36,814 nucleotides of DNA, from assembly GCA_022601335.1 (NCBI GenBank), contig JAJACV010000059.1, forward strand, positions 1 to 36,814, in the 5' to 3' direction. Source of the stretch: Chlamydiota bacterium. GTDB taxonomy: Bacteria > Chlamydiota > Chlamydiia > Chlamydiales > JAAZZY01. The notes beneath the pieces were generated by a model, which had not been told where the DNA came from, ran no database searches, and saw nothing but the letters and a program-made list of their open reading frames with translations. The translations under genes and the position numbers were made by a program. Of this stretch, positions 8,687 through 17,902 are shown piece by piece. Each line of letters starts with the position of its first letter. Within the stretch, counting starts at the first letter, position 1.

Positions 8687-11188
8687 ATGGCAAGAAAACG
8701 AACTTCAAAAAAAAACTCTCAGTCTGTAGGTTCCAATCATCCAGAAATCCTTGGGATCCTTCTGATAGTCCTCAGCTTATTTTCTTTACTTAGTCTCATG
8801 AGTTTTCAAGATGGTAATGCAAACCAGAATTGGTTGGGTTACTTAGGCTATGCTTTATCGTGGAGTCTTTTATATACCTTTGGACTACTCAGCTACCCTT
8901 TGGTCGGTGTACTATCTTGGGTAGGTTGGAGAAAGCTTAGCCACAAGCCTATTCATTATAAATGGGATACAATTCTTTACTTTTTAATTATTGCAGCATC
9001 ATCTGGCTTACTTTTAAACGTCCTCGCCGAAACTAAACCGCCTATTGCCTCCTTGTTCAATCTCTCTGTTTATACAGAAAAAATTACACTAAAGACACCT
9101 CTCCCTTACAAAGAAATCAGAGTCTATTTAGGAGGATATCCCTTATATTATCTTTATACAGATCTCCCTAAATACAACTTGGCGAGATTACTGAGCAATG
9201 TCGGGATCACTCTTATTTTTTCGACAACTTGCTTAGTTTCCATACTTCTTCTCACTCAGCTTAAGTTGAGTCCTATTATTTTCTATTTTCAAGACAAGCT
9301 CCTACCAAAGCTTAATAGCTACTTTACACTAAAAAAATTAAACTCTTTCTTGATTTTGTGTGCTAAAATGTTTAAAAAAGCGTTATTAATTCCACATAAT
9401 TTAATTCAAAAGCGAGCTCAGGAAAAAGAATCTTCTATAAAAGAAAACGAGCCTATTTACTCTGAATCTCCTAAAGAAATTGAAGAAGTAAAAACTCTTT
9501 CTCAAGAGCTGAGCCGTCCAGAGCCTATTATCCATCAATCTTATCAAAGTAAATCAAAAGCGAGCCCTTTATTGATAGATAGTAGTTCCTCAACCATTTT
9601 GAACGAAAAAGAAGATTTTGCGATCTCTACAGCAGGCAGGACTGTTACCCAAAGGCAAAAAGCGATCATCCAGCAGAAAGTCTACAACGGCGACTATACG
9701 CACTACCAGCTCCCACCTCCAAACCTACTGACTCCTGCAAAAATTATTAACCAGCCTTCGTTAAAAAATGATTTAAGAAAGCAAGCTGAGGTTTTGGAGG
9801 ATACTCTCTTGAGTTTCGGGATTGAAGCCAAAGTAGGAGAAATTCACTGTGGCCCAACAATTGTTTCGTTCGAAGTCCATCCAGCTACAGGAGTTAAAGT
9901 ACAAAAAATTAAAGCTCTTGAAAATGATATTGCTCTCAACTTGCAAGCTAAATCTATTCGCATTATTGCACCGATTCCTGGAAAAGCAGTTGTAGGCATT
10001 GAAGTTCCAGCTCAAGAAGCACAAGAAGTTAACTTTAAAGACATTTTAGAAGATTATCGTAGTTCACAAAGAAATTTCCATATCCCAGTGCTTCTGGGTA
10101 AAACAGTTAACGGCGAACATGTTATTACTGATCTTGTGAGAATGCCCCATTGTATTATTGCTGGAGCTACGGGAACAGGAAAATCTGTTTGCATCAACAC
10201 AATTGTGATGTCTCTTTTGATGAATTGCAAGCCTGATGAAGTCAAGCTAATGCTAGTCGATCCCAAAAAAGTTGAACTGTACCCCTACACCCGGCTTCCT
10301 CACTTAATTTCCCCTGTTATTACAGAGCCTGCTGGAGTTACTTCAGCGTTGAAGTGGCTCGTTCGTGAAATGGAAAAGCGATACGAAATGCTAAAAGTTT
10401 TAGGTTTTAGAAATATAGCCGCTTTCAACAATCGAAAAATTAACAAAGAAGCGGAAGAAGAAATTGACATGGAAATTCCTACTTCCATGTATTACATTGT
10501 GTGTATCATTGATGAGCTTGCAGACTTAATGATGCTTTCTAGTAATGAAATAGAGATGCCTATCGCTCGTATCGCTCAGATGGCTCGAGCCGTTGGTATT
10601 CACTTAATTCTAGCCACCCAAAGGCCTTCTAGAGAGGTCATAACAGGTTTAATTAAGGCTAATTTCCCTACCAGAGTTTCATTTAAAGTAGCTAGCCGTG
10701 TTAATAGCCAAATTATTTTAGATGAAATAGGAGCAGAGAGTTTACTTGGAAATGGTGATATGCTCTTTATGCCTCCTGGCGCTTCAACCTTGATCAGAAC
10801 GCAAGGGTGTTTTATTCGCGATCAAGATATCCATAAAGTGGTCAAATCCATTTGTGAACAAGCACCTCCAAATTATCTCATTGATTCCTTTGACAAACCT
10901 GATCCAACATCTGATGATTTAGACCTTTTTTCTGACACAGACTATGGTCCTAATGAAGATATGGATCCCCTTTACAACCAGGCTTTAAATTTAGTGGTTA
11001 AAACAGGGAGTATTTCGACTACTTTCCTTCAAAGAAAGCTAAAAATTGGCTATGCTAGAGCCGCCTCTATTATGGATCAATTGGAAGATCAAGGAATGAT
11101 TTCAGCTCAAGATGGAGCTAAGCCTAGAAAGCTTCTAGTCTCGCCTAAGGACGCTGAAGAAGAAGGCCTTCCTTATAGCGATTCTTAG
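8687..11188 (+). CDS. ftsK: DNA translocase FtsK
   Basis: FtsK pumps chromosome ends at the division plane and activates XerCD recombination. The 833-aa protein has four predicted membrane segments in the first 190 residues (near 21-40, 52-78, 95-113 and 170-190). A polar linker follows to about 330, then the motor: Walker A GATGTGKS at 493-500, Walker B IVCIIDELADL near 604-613, and ATQRPSREVITGLIKANFPTRVSF. The C-terminal winged-helix gamma domain (about 757-820, with RKLKIGYARAASIMDQLEDQGMI) reads KOPS-type DNA sites. The ATG follows a weak ribosome-binding region. It matches chlamydial CT739 and its partner recombinase gene xerC lies at 27620-28579. Confidence 0.96.
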   Translation: MARKRTSKKNSQSVGSNHPEILGILLIVLSLFSLLSLMSFQDGNANQNWLGYLGYALSWSLLYTFGLLSYPLVGVLSWVGWRKLSHKPIHYKWDTILYFLIIAASSGLLLNVLAETKPPIASLFNLSVYTEKITLKTPLPYKEIRVYLGGYPLYYLYTDLPKYNLARLLSNVGITLIFSTTCLVSILLLTQLKLSPIIFYFQDKLLPKLNSYFTLKKLNSFLILCAKMFKKALLIPHNLIQKRAQEKESSIKENEPIYSESPKEIEEVKTLSQELSRPEPIIHQSYQSKSKASPLLIDSSSSTILNEKEDFAISTAGRTVTQRQKAIIQQKVYNGDYTHYQLPPPNLLTPAKIINQPSLKNDLRKQAEVLEDTLLSFGIEAKVGEIHCGPTIVSFEVHPATGVKVQKIKALENDIALNLQAKSIRIIAPIPGKAVVGIEVPAQEAQEVNFKDILEDYRSSQRNFHIPVLLGKTVNGEHVITDLVRMPHCIIAGATGTGKSVCINTIVMSLLMNCKPDEVKLMLVDPKKVELYPYTRLPHLISPVITEPAGVTSALKWLVREMEKRYEMLKVLGFRNIAAFNNRKINKEAEEEIDMEIPTSMYYIVCIIDELADLMMLSSNEIEMPIARIAQMARAVGIHLILATQRPSREVITGLIKANFPTRVSFKVASRVNSQIILDEIGAESLLGNGDMLFMPPGASTLIRTQGCFIRDQDIHKVVKSICEQAPPNYLIDSFDKPDPTSDDLDLFSDTDYGPNEDMDPLYNQALNLVVKTGSISTTFLQRKLKIGYARAASIMDQLEDQGMISAQDGAKPRKLLVSPKDAEEEGLPYSDS

Positions 11189-11243
11189 AATCCGAATACT
11201 TCTATTTCACTAATAATAAACTATTTAACAGTATATTTTATCC

Positions 11244-12251
11244 TTAGAAAGCTTTGGGAAATAAAGTACTTTCAACATGCTGCTGCATACTCGGTATTTG
11301 AGAGTGACCAAGACGTGTTGCAAAAATTTGTGCCGTTAGCTTGTCTAAAGGATCTGTATTATCATGTAGAGCCTCTCGAAACGTTTTCACAATATCTTTT
11401 GCCGAAACAAAAGGGTGCAAATCATCCGCATAACCCTCTGGTACATATTCTTCATAATTAAGCTCTGCTAACAGATTATACTCATAATCGTCTTGCTCAC
11501 CTATAGTGAGAAGTTCAGCTAAATTATAACCAGCAGCTTGCTCTACATGTTTACGCGTTTTAGGTGTTTTTTGTTTTTTAAGCTCAGCACTCGCTGACAG
11601 ATAGGTGTCCCCATTTTCTGCATAGTTTTGATAGCGCCAGGTATGATCAATACGATCCGCTTCAAACGCTGTGGATTTAATGGCCAGAGCGCCTATATGA
11701 CTTGGATTTCGATGCATTTCAAGACAGGTCAAAGGATCAATCAAACCTCTTTGATAAGGATCGTTATAGGGATCATTTTCAGCGAGCTCTTCGTAAGGAG
11801 GAGCTTTTAATGCTCCACGATTTGAACCTATCATTGTGGTCCATAAAGTGGCCTTTCCACCTTTTGGAGTTTTAATCCAAATAGGTACCAACTCATCTCC
11901 ATTTCCAAAAGTATAGGTGCGCGGCTTTTTATTGATATTTGGATGTTTATTAATAAACTCTGCGACTGAAAACATTTGCTCAAAAGGTGTAAGATTTTTA
12001 AGAGATTTATTTTTTTGCTTAAATCCCCCACACGTTCTTTTGTTGAGAATATGGATGATTGATTGATTTACAAGAGGAGTGTCTGAGATTTGATCAACAG
12101 CGCTTTGAAAGTGGCGTTGAAAGGAGCTATCAAGGATAGAGCTCATTGCTCTAAAAGCAGCATCATCTGGAAGTTCACAGTTGTCTTCATCTACAACCCG
12201 ATCAACGTATTCCTCAACAATTCTCGCTGATTGCCTTGTAATAACTGGCAT
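11244..12251 (-). CDS. Unrecognised 335-aa soluble protein
   Basis: I do not recognise a family. The protein is soluble and mixed in charge, with no signal peptide and no membrane segment. It begins with a short helical segment (RQSARIVEEYVDRVVDED) and has a central region with aromatic and proline-rich stretches (WIKTPKGGKATLWTTMIGS, then YNDPYQRGLIDPLTCLEMHRNPSHIG). The C-terminal third is acidic and helical. The run of well-formed secondary-structure-like sequence and a clean ATG support a real gene. It lies 69 bases downstream of the SulP gene on the same strand and converges with ftsK. Absence of a known domain together with an intracellular lifestyle makes a secreted effector one possibility, but nothing in the sequence proves it. 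Confidence 0.7.
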   Translation of the reverse strand: MPVITRQSARIVEEYVDRVVDEDNCELPDDAAFRAMSSILDSSFQRHFQSAVDQISDTPLVNQSIIHILNKRTCGGFKQKNKSLKNLTPFEQMFSVAEFINKHPNINKKPRTYTFGNGDELVPIWIKTPKGGKATLWTTMIGSNRGALKAPPYEELAENDPYNDPYQRGLIDPLTCLEMHRNPSHIGALAIKSTAFEADRIDHTWRYQNYAENGDTYLSASAELKKQKTPKTRKHVEQAAGYNLAELLTIGEQDDYEYNLLAELNYEEYVPEGYADDLHPFVSAKDIVKTFREALHDNTDPLDKLTAQIFATRLGHSQIPSMQQHVESTLFPKAF

Positions 12252-12320
12252 ATATTGAAACCTAAAAAAAGTTAAAGAGGAACTATTTTAATCTCATTAA
12301 AGTAATCAATCAATTTTTTT

Positions 12321-13508
12321 CTAAGCTCTTGAATACGATGCTCTATACTTAGCAATTTTTTTAAAAATAAATCCTACGAGCACACCTACAAAGACACCTA
12401 TTGCTAAGTTATGGCTCATAATAACAGTCATCACAGTAGCTATAGTCACAAGTGTGGACGCTTTAGAGTTTGATGTTATATTTTTGAGAAAAGACCAGTT
12501 AAAAGTTCCAATAGAGACCATGATCATAACAGCTACAAGTGCTGCCATAGGTATTTGTTTGACCCAGTCACCTAATACTAAAATAAGAAACAGTAAGAAT
12601 AATCCCGCCCAAAGTGTTGAAAGACGTGAACGACCTCCAGCTTTTACATTGATCACACTTTGACCAATCATACCACAGCCGGCCATTCCTCCAAAAAAAC
12701 CACAAACTAAGTTCGCAATCCCCTGTCCTCTACACTCTTGATTTTTACAGCTGTCTGTAGCAGTCATATCATCTACAATGGTCGCCGTCATTAGGGATTC
12801 AAGTAAGCCTACAGCAGTAAGAGACAAAGCATAGGGTAAAATAATTCTTAGAGTTTCAAAATTCATAGGAACATTTGGAATTAAGAAATTAGGCAATGTG
12901 TTTGGCAAGTGCCCCATGTCCCCTACAGTTCTCAAGTCAAGCTTCAGAAACACACTCATAAGCGTTAAAACAATAATGCAAATGAGTGGAGACGGTATCG
13001 ATTTGATATAGCGTGGCAAAATATAAATGATTGCCAAGCCAAGAGCTACCATTGAGTAGAGTTCAATTCCCGCCTGTTTAAATTCAGGTAATTGCGCCAT
13101 AAAAATTAAAATGGCCAGAGCATTTACAAAACCTGTAACCACTGAGCGAGAGATAAAGCGCATAATACTTCCGAACTTAAGAAAGCTCGCAGCTATTTGT
13201 AAAATCCCTGTTAAAACGGTGGCTGCAAATAGGTATTCTAGCCCATGGTTTTTAACAAGGGTCACCATCACAAGCGCCATGGCTCCGGTTGCAGCGGAAA
13301 TCATTCCAGAGCGCCCTCCCACAAAAGCAATAATCACTGCAATACAAAAGGAGGCATACAACCCTACTTTTGGATCTACACCTGCTATAATTGAAAAAGC
13401 AATGGCTTCAGGAATCAAGGCTAGTGCGACAAGTGTTCCAGAAAGCAAATCATTACGAGTATTTCCGAACCATTTATTTTTCAGATATATTAGAGAATGC
13501 GCTAGCAC
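12321..13508 (-). CDS. SulP-family anion transporter without a STAS domain
   Basis: SulP proteins move sulfate, bicarbonate or other anions across the inner membrane. The 395-aa protein is almost entirely hydrophobic, with roughly ten to twelve membrane segments. Family motifs are visible: [33 protein letters not shown] at the start and [29 protein letters not shown] in the middle, the latter containing the GG...G...S...N pattern of the substrate site. It ends shortly after the last membrane helix, so the cytoplasmic STAS regulatory domain of classical SulP proteins is absent. Translation appears to begin at GTG, with CCGGAG about ten bases upstream. The substrate cannot be read from sequence. 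Confidence 0.88.
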   Translation of the reverse strand: MLAHSLIYLKNKWFGNTRNDLLSGTLVALALIPEAIAFSIIAGVDPKVGLYASFCIAVIIAFVGGRSGMISAATGAMALVMVTLVKNHGLEYLFAATVLTGILQIAASFLKFGSIMRFISRSVVTGFVNALAILIFMAQLPEFKQAGIELYSMVALGLAIIYILPRYIKSIPSPLICIIVLTLMSVFLKLDLRTVGDMGHLPNTLPNFLIPNVPMNFETLRIILPYALSLTAVGLLESLMTATIVDDMTATDSCKNQECRGQGIANLVCGFFGGMAGCGMIGQSVINVKAGGRSRLSTLWAGLFLLFLILVLGDWVKQIPMAALVAVMIMVSIGTFNWSFLKNITSNSKASTLVTIATVMTVIMSHNLAIGVFVGVLVGFIFKKIAKYRASYSRA

Positions 13509-13722
13509 TATTATAAAACTCCGGATTTTTTATTCTAGATTAATAACTTTATCTGATTATTATAAATAATATGTGACTAATATTCAATATTTTATATCCG
13601 TTTTATTCATTTAGGTTATTGATTCATAGTAGTCTCTATATGAGACTTTTAAATGAATTTTTCAGCAAATTCTTTTCTATTTTACCTGCACCGGATAAAC
13701 TAAAGATTAAAAGGAATAATTG

Positions 13723-14511
13723 ATGATTGGATTTTGCCCTCTAGCTTCTGGATCAAAAGGAAATTGCATCTACTTTGGCACAGAGCACACAAAAATTTTA
13801 ATAGATGCTGGGATCAGCACTAAAAACATAATCTTAAGGCTTCAAGAAATAGGGGTATCTATTGATGAGATAGATGCTATCCTTGTAAGCCACGAGCACT
13901 CTGATCATATTATGGGACTAAAGGTGCTTTCCAAACGAATGAATATTCCTATTATGGCTAATAGTGAAACAGCTAAAGGAATAGCACAATATATCAAATA
14001 TATCCCTAAGTTCAAAATTTTTGCCACAGGAGAATCTTTTGAGTTTGGAGATTTAAAAATACACCCATTCACCATACAACACGACACACCAGATCCTGTT
14101 GCTTTTACAATACAAACAGAATCTCATAAAATAGGTTTTTGCACCGATCTAGGCTTTGCAACGACCTTAGTTGAACAAAAGCTCAAAGGCTGTGACTATC
14201 TTTACCTTGAAGCCAACCACACACCGTCTATGGTTCATGCATCTGCTAGACCTGCGATTTATAAACAACGCGTTTTAGGACGACATGGGCACCTTTCAAA
14301 TGAAGACTGCGCCTCATTAGTAGAGCGAATTATGGATGAGAAATTAAAAAAAATCTATTTGGCGCACCTTTCAGAAGAATGTAATTCTCCAGAGGTGGCT
14401 CTTTCTACTGTGAAAAAGGCTATTAGGAATAGCTCTGTTGATGTTTCTATAGCGCATCAACACAAGATAAGCTCGCCTACTTATTTTAGTAGTCTAACAA
14501 CTCTCGCATAG
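13723..14511 (+). CDS. Metallo-beta-lactamase-fold hydrolase, WalJ/YycJ-like
   Basis: This is a zinc-dependent hydrolase of the YycJ/WalJ group; characterised relatives act as 5'-3' exonucleases in DNA repair. The N-terminus LASGSKGNCIYFG is the group signature, and the metal motif HEHSDH (H57, H59, D61, H62 in this numbering) is intact. Further metal ligands appear in FTIQHDTPDP and EANH. The ATG at 13723 is preceded by AAAGGAA at a good distance; a TTG three bases upstream is less likely. Its 3' end overlaps the 3' end of the convergent E1 fusion gene by 26 bases. Confidence 0.88.
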   Translation: MIGFCPLASGSKGNCIYFGTEHTKILIDAGISTKNIILRLQEIGVSIDEIDAILVSHEHSDHIMGLKVLSKRMNIPIMANSETAKGIAQYIKYIPKFKIFATGESFEFGDLKIHPFTIQHDTPDPVAFTIQTESHKIGFCTDLGFATTLVEQKLKGCDYLYLEANHTPSMVHASARPAIYKQRVLGRHGHLSNEDCASLVERIMDEKLKKIYLAHLSEECNSPEVALSTVKKAIRNSSVDVSIAHQHKISSPTYFSSLTTLA

Positions 14512-16519
14512 CTATTTCTATATCTTCTTTTTGTGGAAGAGTGGCATTTTCTAAAACTTTTGAGTAACCAATAGGTGTATTTTTACCACAAACACGTTTA
14601 ATAGGAGCATCTAGGAATTCAAAAGCTTTTTCATTGATTCTCGCAGATATTTCAGCTCCAAACCCACCATTTTTGGCATCTTCATGAATGACAAGAAGTT
14701 TCCCTGTTTTTTGTACAGATTTGAGAATGGCTTCTTCGTCTAAAGGAACAATTGTTCTCAAGTCAATAACCTCAATAGAGTAGTCTTCTTTTTTAAGTCG
14801 CTCTGCAATTTCATGTGCCATAACAAGTGTGTAGCCCCATGAAACCACTGTCATATCACTTCCTTCTAAAGTGGTATTTGCTTTCCCAAAAGGAAGTAAA
14901 AAGTCTTTAGAGGGCTCTTTACGTGCTGAAAAGACCCTTTGTCGATAGAGCAACTTGTGTTCTAAAAAAATTACTGGATTAGGGTCACGAATCGCTGCCT
15001 TTAAAAGAGCTTTCGCATCATAAGCATTACTAGGCATAACTACTTTCAATCCAGGACAATGAGCTAAGTAAGCTTCGATACTCTGAGAATGATAGGGTCC
15101 TCCTTGAATGTATCCGCCACAAGGGATACGAATCACTAAAGGAGCAGACCATTCTCCATTAGCTCTCCAATGAAAACTGGAAATTTCATTCATAAGCTGA
15201 TTCATGCCTGTCCAAACATAATCAGAAAACTGTATCTCAGAGATAACACGTTGTTTCTCACCTGAAGACAAGCCAAGAGATAAACCAATAATTGTAGATT
15301 CAGCTAAGGGAGTATTAAAACATCTATCTTCACCAAAACGCTCAGTCAATCCACGAGTTAAACCAAAAACGCCTCCTTTTCCTTTTGCAACATCTTGTCC
15401 AAAAACATAGGTATTTGGATCACGTTCCATTTCTTCTTGAAGTGCGTGGTTAATTGCATCCATCATTACAACTTCTGAACCCAAATTCTCTTCGCCGCTC
15501 TCGACTTCAAAGTCTTTGAAAATATGGAGCTCAACAGATTCAGGTGTTGGAAGAGGAAGAGCTTCAGCTTCCTTTGCTTTTTCATCAACAAAAGCTTTAG
15601 CTTGATTTTTCAAAACTTCAATTTTTGCTTCGTCAACAAGTCCACTTTCTAAAAGATTCTGCTCAAAAACATGTATGGGATCGTTTTTGATATCTTCTTC
15701 TAAAGCATGTGCTTCGCGGTATTTCTTTTGATCGTCACTACTACTATGGGGAGCCAGTCTTGGAATTTTGGTAAGTATAACACTCGGTCCATTTCCTTCT
15801 CTTGCTTTCTGAACAGCTAATGAAAAAGCTTTTGTCATTTCAGCAACATCGCTTCCATTGACTTCTGTTGAAGTTAAACCCTCATAGCCATTTGTAATTT
15901 TGAGAATAGATCCTCCGGCTGTCTGCTCACGAATTGGAACAGAAATAGCCCAACCGTTATCTTGAATCACAAAAATAACGGGTAGCTTATGAATACAACT
16001 AAAATTTAAGGCTTCATGGAAATCACCTTGAGAAGTAGAACCTTCCCCTCCTGAGACATAAACAACTTCAGAGCTTTTTGCTTGTTTCACTCCATAAGCG
16101 CGTCCTGTGGCTTGTAAAAATTGAGACCCTACAGGACTTGACTGGCACAGTATACGCATTTCTGAATCGCTGTAGTGATACGGCATCATGCGTCCGGAAG
16201 ACTGCGTTTTTGCATCCCTGCCTAAAAAAGTTCCTATAATGTCTACTAAATCACAGCCAAGACCAATAGGAAATGCCTGATCTCTATAGTAGGGCAAACT
16301 CCAATCTTTTTTTGAAATTAAACCCAGAGCGCAGACGGCGCCAACAAGCTCATGACCTTTTGGAGATAAATGAAAAGTTCCTCCCTTATTCTGCTTGGCT
16401 AAGCTAGAGAGTTTTTCATCTAAAAATCTAGTTTGATAGGCTATTTCTAAAACCTTCAAAGCTTGAGCTGTATACAGCGTTTCCTGAATTAATAAGCCTG
16501 TTTTACCAGCAGATTCCAT
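14486..16519 (-). CDS. 2-oxoacid dehydrogenase E1, alpha and beta subunits fused (branched-chain/pyruvate type)
   Basis: This thiamine-diphosphate enzyme decarboxylates a 2-oxoacid and passes the acyl group to the lipoyl domain of E2. Residues about 20-320 form the alpha part, with cofactor motif GGEGSTSQGDFHEALNF ending in QDNGWAIS at 157-193. Residues about 347-677 form the beta part, with GQDVAKGKGGVFGLTRGL and IRIPCGGYIQGGPYHSQS. The GEG variant resembles branched-chain oxoacid dehydrogenase alpha subunits more than pyruvate ones. Fusion of both chains in one protein is known for chlamydial CT340. No E2 or E3 gene is near. It directly follows the UPF0158 gene and probably shares its transcript. 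Confidence 0.92.
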   Translation of the reverse strand: MESAGKTGLLIQETLYTAQALKVLEIAYQTRFLDEKLSSLAKQNKGGTFHLSPKGHELVGAVCALGLISKKDWSLPYYRDQAFPIGLGCDLVDIIGTFLGRDAKTQSSGRMMPYHYSDSEMRILCQSSPVGSQFLQATGRAYGVKQAKSSEVVYVSGGEGSTSQGDFHEALNFSCIHKLPVIFVIQDNGWAISVPIREQTAGGSILKITNGYEGLTSTEVNGSDVAEMTKAFSLAVQKAREGNGPSVILTKIPRLAPHSSSDDQKKYREAHALEEDIKNDPIHVFEQNLLESGLVDEAKIEVLKNQAKAFVDEKAKEAEALPLPTPESVELHIFKDFEVESGEENLGSEVVMMDAINHALQEEMERDPNTYVFGQDVAKGKGGVFGLTRGLTERFGEDRCFNTPLAESTIIGLSLGLSSGEKQRVISEIQFSDYVWTGMNQLMNEISSFHWRANGEWSAPLVIRIPCGGYIQGGPYHSQSIEAYLAHCPGLKVVMPSNAYDAKALLKAAIRDPNPVIFLEHKLLYRQRVFSARKEPSKDFLLPFGKANTTLEGSDMTVVSWGYTLVMAHEIAERLKKEDYSIEVIDLRTIVPLDEEAILKSVQKTGKLLVIHEDAKNGGFGAEISARINEKAFEFLDAPIKRVCGKNTPIGYSKVLENATLPQKEDIEIAMRELLDY

Positions 16520-17668
16520 CTATGATTCTTTATCCTTTTTAATAATTCTTCGTGCTCTTTTTAAAATAGAGCGACTTGTTTTTTTCTTATCGTCGTCATT
16601 CTTTTTAATAAGTCTTTTAAGAAAGTTTTTCTCTTTTGGAGTTTTTGTATTTTTAAGGGGTTGAGGAGCCTCCCTAGATACAGTTCCTTCGTCAGACTTA
16701 AGAATTCGTTTTCTAGAAGCTGCAGATTTAGGCACATTTTTTCTTTTTGCAGAAGCGGTTTCCATAATGTCTTTTTCTGTCTCTATTGCGGATACTTTTT
16801 TTGAAAGATCGCTTAAAGACGAGAGTTTTTTGGAAATGGACTCTAAGCTAAGAATAGCATCTGATCGTTGAGGTAATTTATGTTGAGCTTTAGATTCTTC
16901 TTTCATATCAAATTTAGAAGAAAATGTAATAGCTGATGTACTCGTAATATCTGGTACATACAAAAAAGTCCTAATTTTAGGGGGCACTGTGGTATAAAAA
17001 TCATTTGTAAGTTGCGGCTCTACTTCCACTTTTGCAACCTGCTTAGGAGGCCTTCCTCTTTTAGGTCTTGGATTAAGAGCTTCATTGGAATAATAGACTT
17101 TAGCTCTAGCTTCTAGCAGTTGTCTTGCTGTAGCCACATCTTTAGCTACTTTTGCATTAAATAGGTTTTGTTTTACTTTTTCTATGAGGGAGGGTGCTAA
17201 ATCTAAATCTTCTTCAAAGACAAATTGAAAATCGTTTTTTCTAAGCCACTCAATAATTCTGACTCTGGAACGCTCTTGATAAAACTGTTGCCATTTTTCT
17301 AATTCAACATCATGATCATAAACAAATTCTAAGAAATTTTCTTTAGCTTCTTTAGATTGAATAATGTCAGCTAGTTTTTCTTTAATATCAATGTCATAGA
17401 TTTTTTCATTAATGAATCCTTCCATAATTTTTTTAGTCTCATAGAAAGTCAATTTTGGAATAAGAAAAAATCGTTCTTTATCTAGGGCAACTTCCAGTTC
17501 TTCTAATTCATCTTCAGCACGATCTAAATCAGAATAAACAATGAAACCTTCTTGTTTATCTAAGTAAAATTCTCGCTCATCATCAGACTTTGAAAAAGCA
17601 TCCATGAGCCTTTGGTAGCGAAGAATAAGTGGATTTTGAGCTTCATTTTTTTGAGTATTTTTTGACAT
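16520..17668 (-). CDS. UPF0158 family protein with AT-hook-like motif and basic tail
   Basis: The N-terminal 190 residues fit UPF0158: FYLDKQEGFIVYSDL near 35-47, an acidic helix (DRAEDELEELEVALDKERFFLIP), then WQQFYQERSRVRIIEWLRKNDFQFVFE. The biochemical role is unknown. Downstream lies RPKRGRPPK (201-209), which matches the core of AT-hook DNA-binding motifs, then a low-complexity lysine/serine-rich tail to residue 382. These additions suggest binding to nucleic acid, which is inference. The neighbourhood (dapF, clpP, glyA) matches CT429-CT432 of Chlamydia, where CT429 is annotated UPF0158. A ribosome-binding site AGGA precedes the ATG. Confidence 0.85.
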   Translation of the reverse strand: MSKNTQKNEAQNPLILRYQRLMDAFSKSDDEREFYLDKQEGFIVYSDLDRAEDELEELEVALDKERFFLIPKLTFYETKKIMEGFINEKIYDIDIKEKLADIIQSKEAKENFLEFVYDHDVELEKWQQFYQERSRVRIIEWLRKNDFQFVFEEDLDLAPSLIEKVKQNLFNAKVAKDVATARQLLEARAKVYYSNEALNPRPKRGRPPKQVAKVEVEPQLTNDFYTTVPPKIRTFLYVPDITSTSAITFSSKFDMKEESKAQHKLPQRSDAILSLESISKKLSSLSDLSKKVSAIETEKDIMETASAKRKNVPKSAASRKRILKSDEGTVSREAPQPLKNTKTPKEKNFLKRLIKKNDDDKKKTSRSILKRARRIIKKDKES

Positions 17669-17686
17669 AACATTCCTAAAGATAAG

Positions 17687-17715
17687 ATTTTAATAGTTTA
17701 GCACAGTAAGCACAA
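17687..17715 (-). promoter_or_regulatory. Candidate promoter of the UPF0158-E1 unit
   Basis: On the minus strand TTGTGC (17710-17715) and TAAAAT (17687-17692) are spaced by 17 bases, followed by AGGAATGTT and the ATG. The -10 box is good and the -35 box moderate. Confidence 0.45.
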
Positions 17716-17853
17716 AAAGGCAAGTTCACGCCCCTCTTAATGACAAGTCTTTTTTTAAGTTTTTTCCTCTATACCCATACCTGGTTTGGTAAGATATGAA
17801 AGCTCAAGATCCTCTGAAAAAGATTTTCTATCTGTCCACACATTATAGTAGAT

Positions 17854-17883
17854 TTGAAAGGTACTTTCAATACGAAGTATTGA
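17854..17883. terminator. Two overlapping short hairpins downstream of dapF
   Basis: TTGAAAG-GTA-CTTTCAA (17854-17870) and TCAATAC-GAA-GTATTGA (17867-17883) are two perfect 7-bp inverted repeats that share four bases, so they cannot both form completely. They begin 19 bases after the dapF stop on the minus strand. A T-run is lacking on that side, so they are at best a weak terminator or an mRNA 3'-end structure. Confidence 0.35.
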
Positions 17884-17902
17884 CTTGGAAAAATAAAGTA
17901 AA

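Noticed and set aside
13111..13569. A 152-codon open frame on the plus strand opposite the SulP gene
   Set aside because: It lies entirely antisense to strong membrane-protein coding sequence, shows no family pattern, and owes its length to the codon use of the real gene.
13631..13647. Inverted repeat AGTCTC-TATAT-GAGACT before the WalJ-like gene, considered as terminator or operator
   Set aside because: The stem is six base pairs, the T-run after it is short, and no gene ends upstream on that strand. A single short palindrome in AT-rich DNA is not enough.
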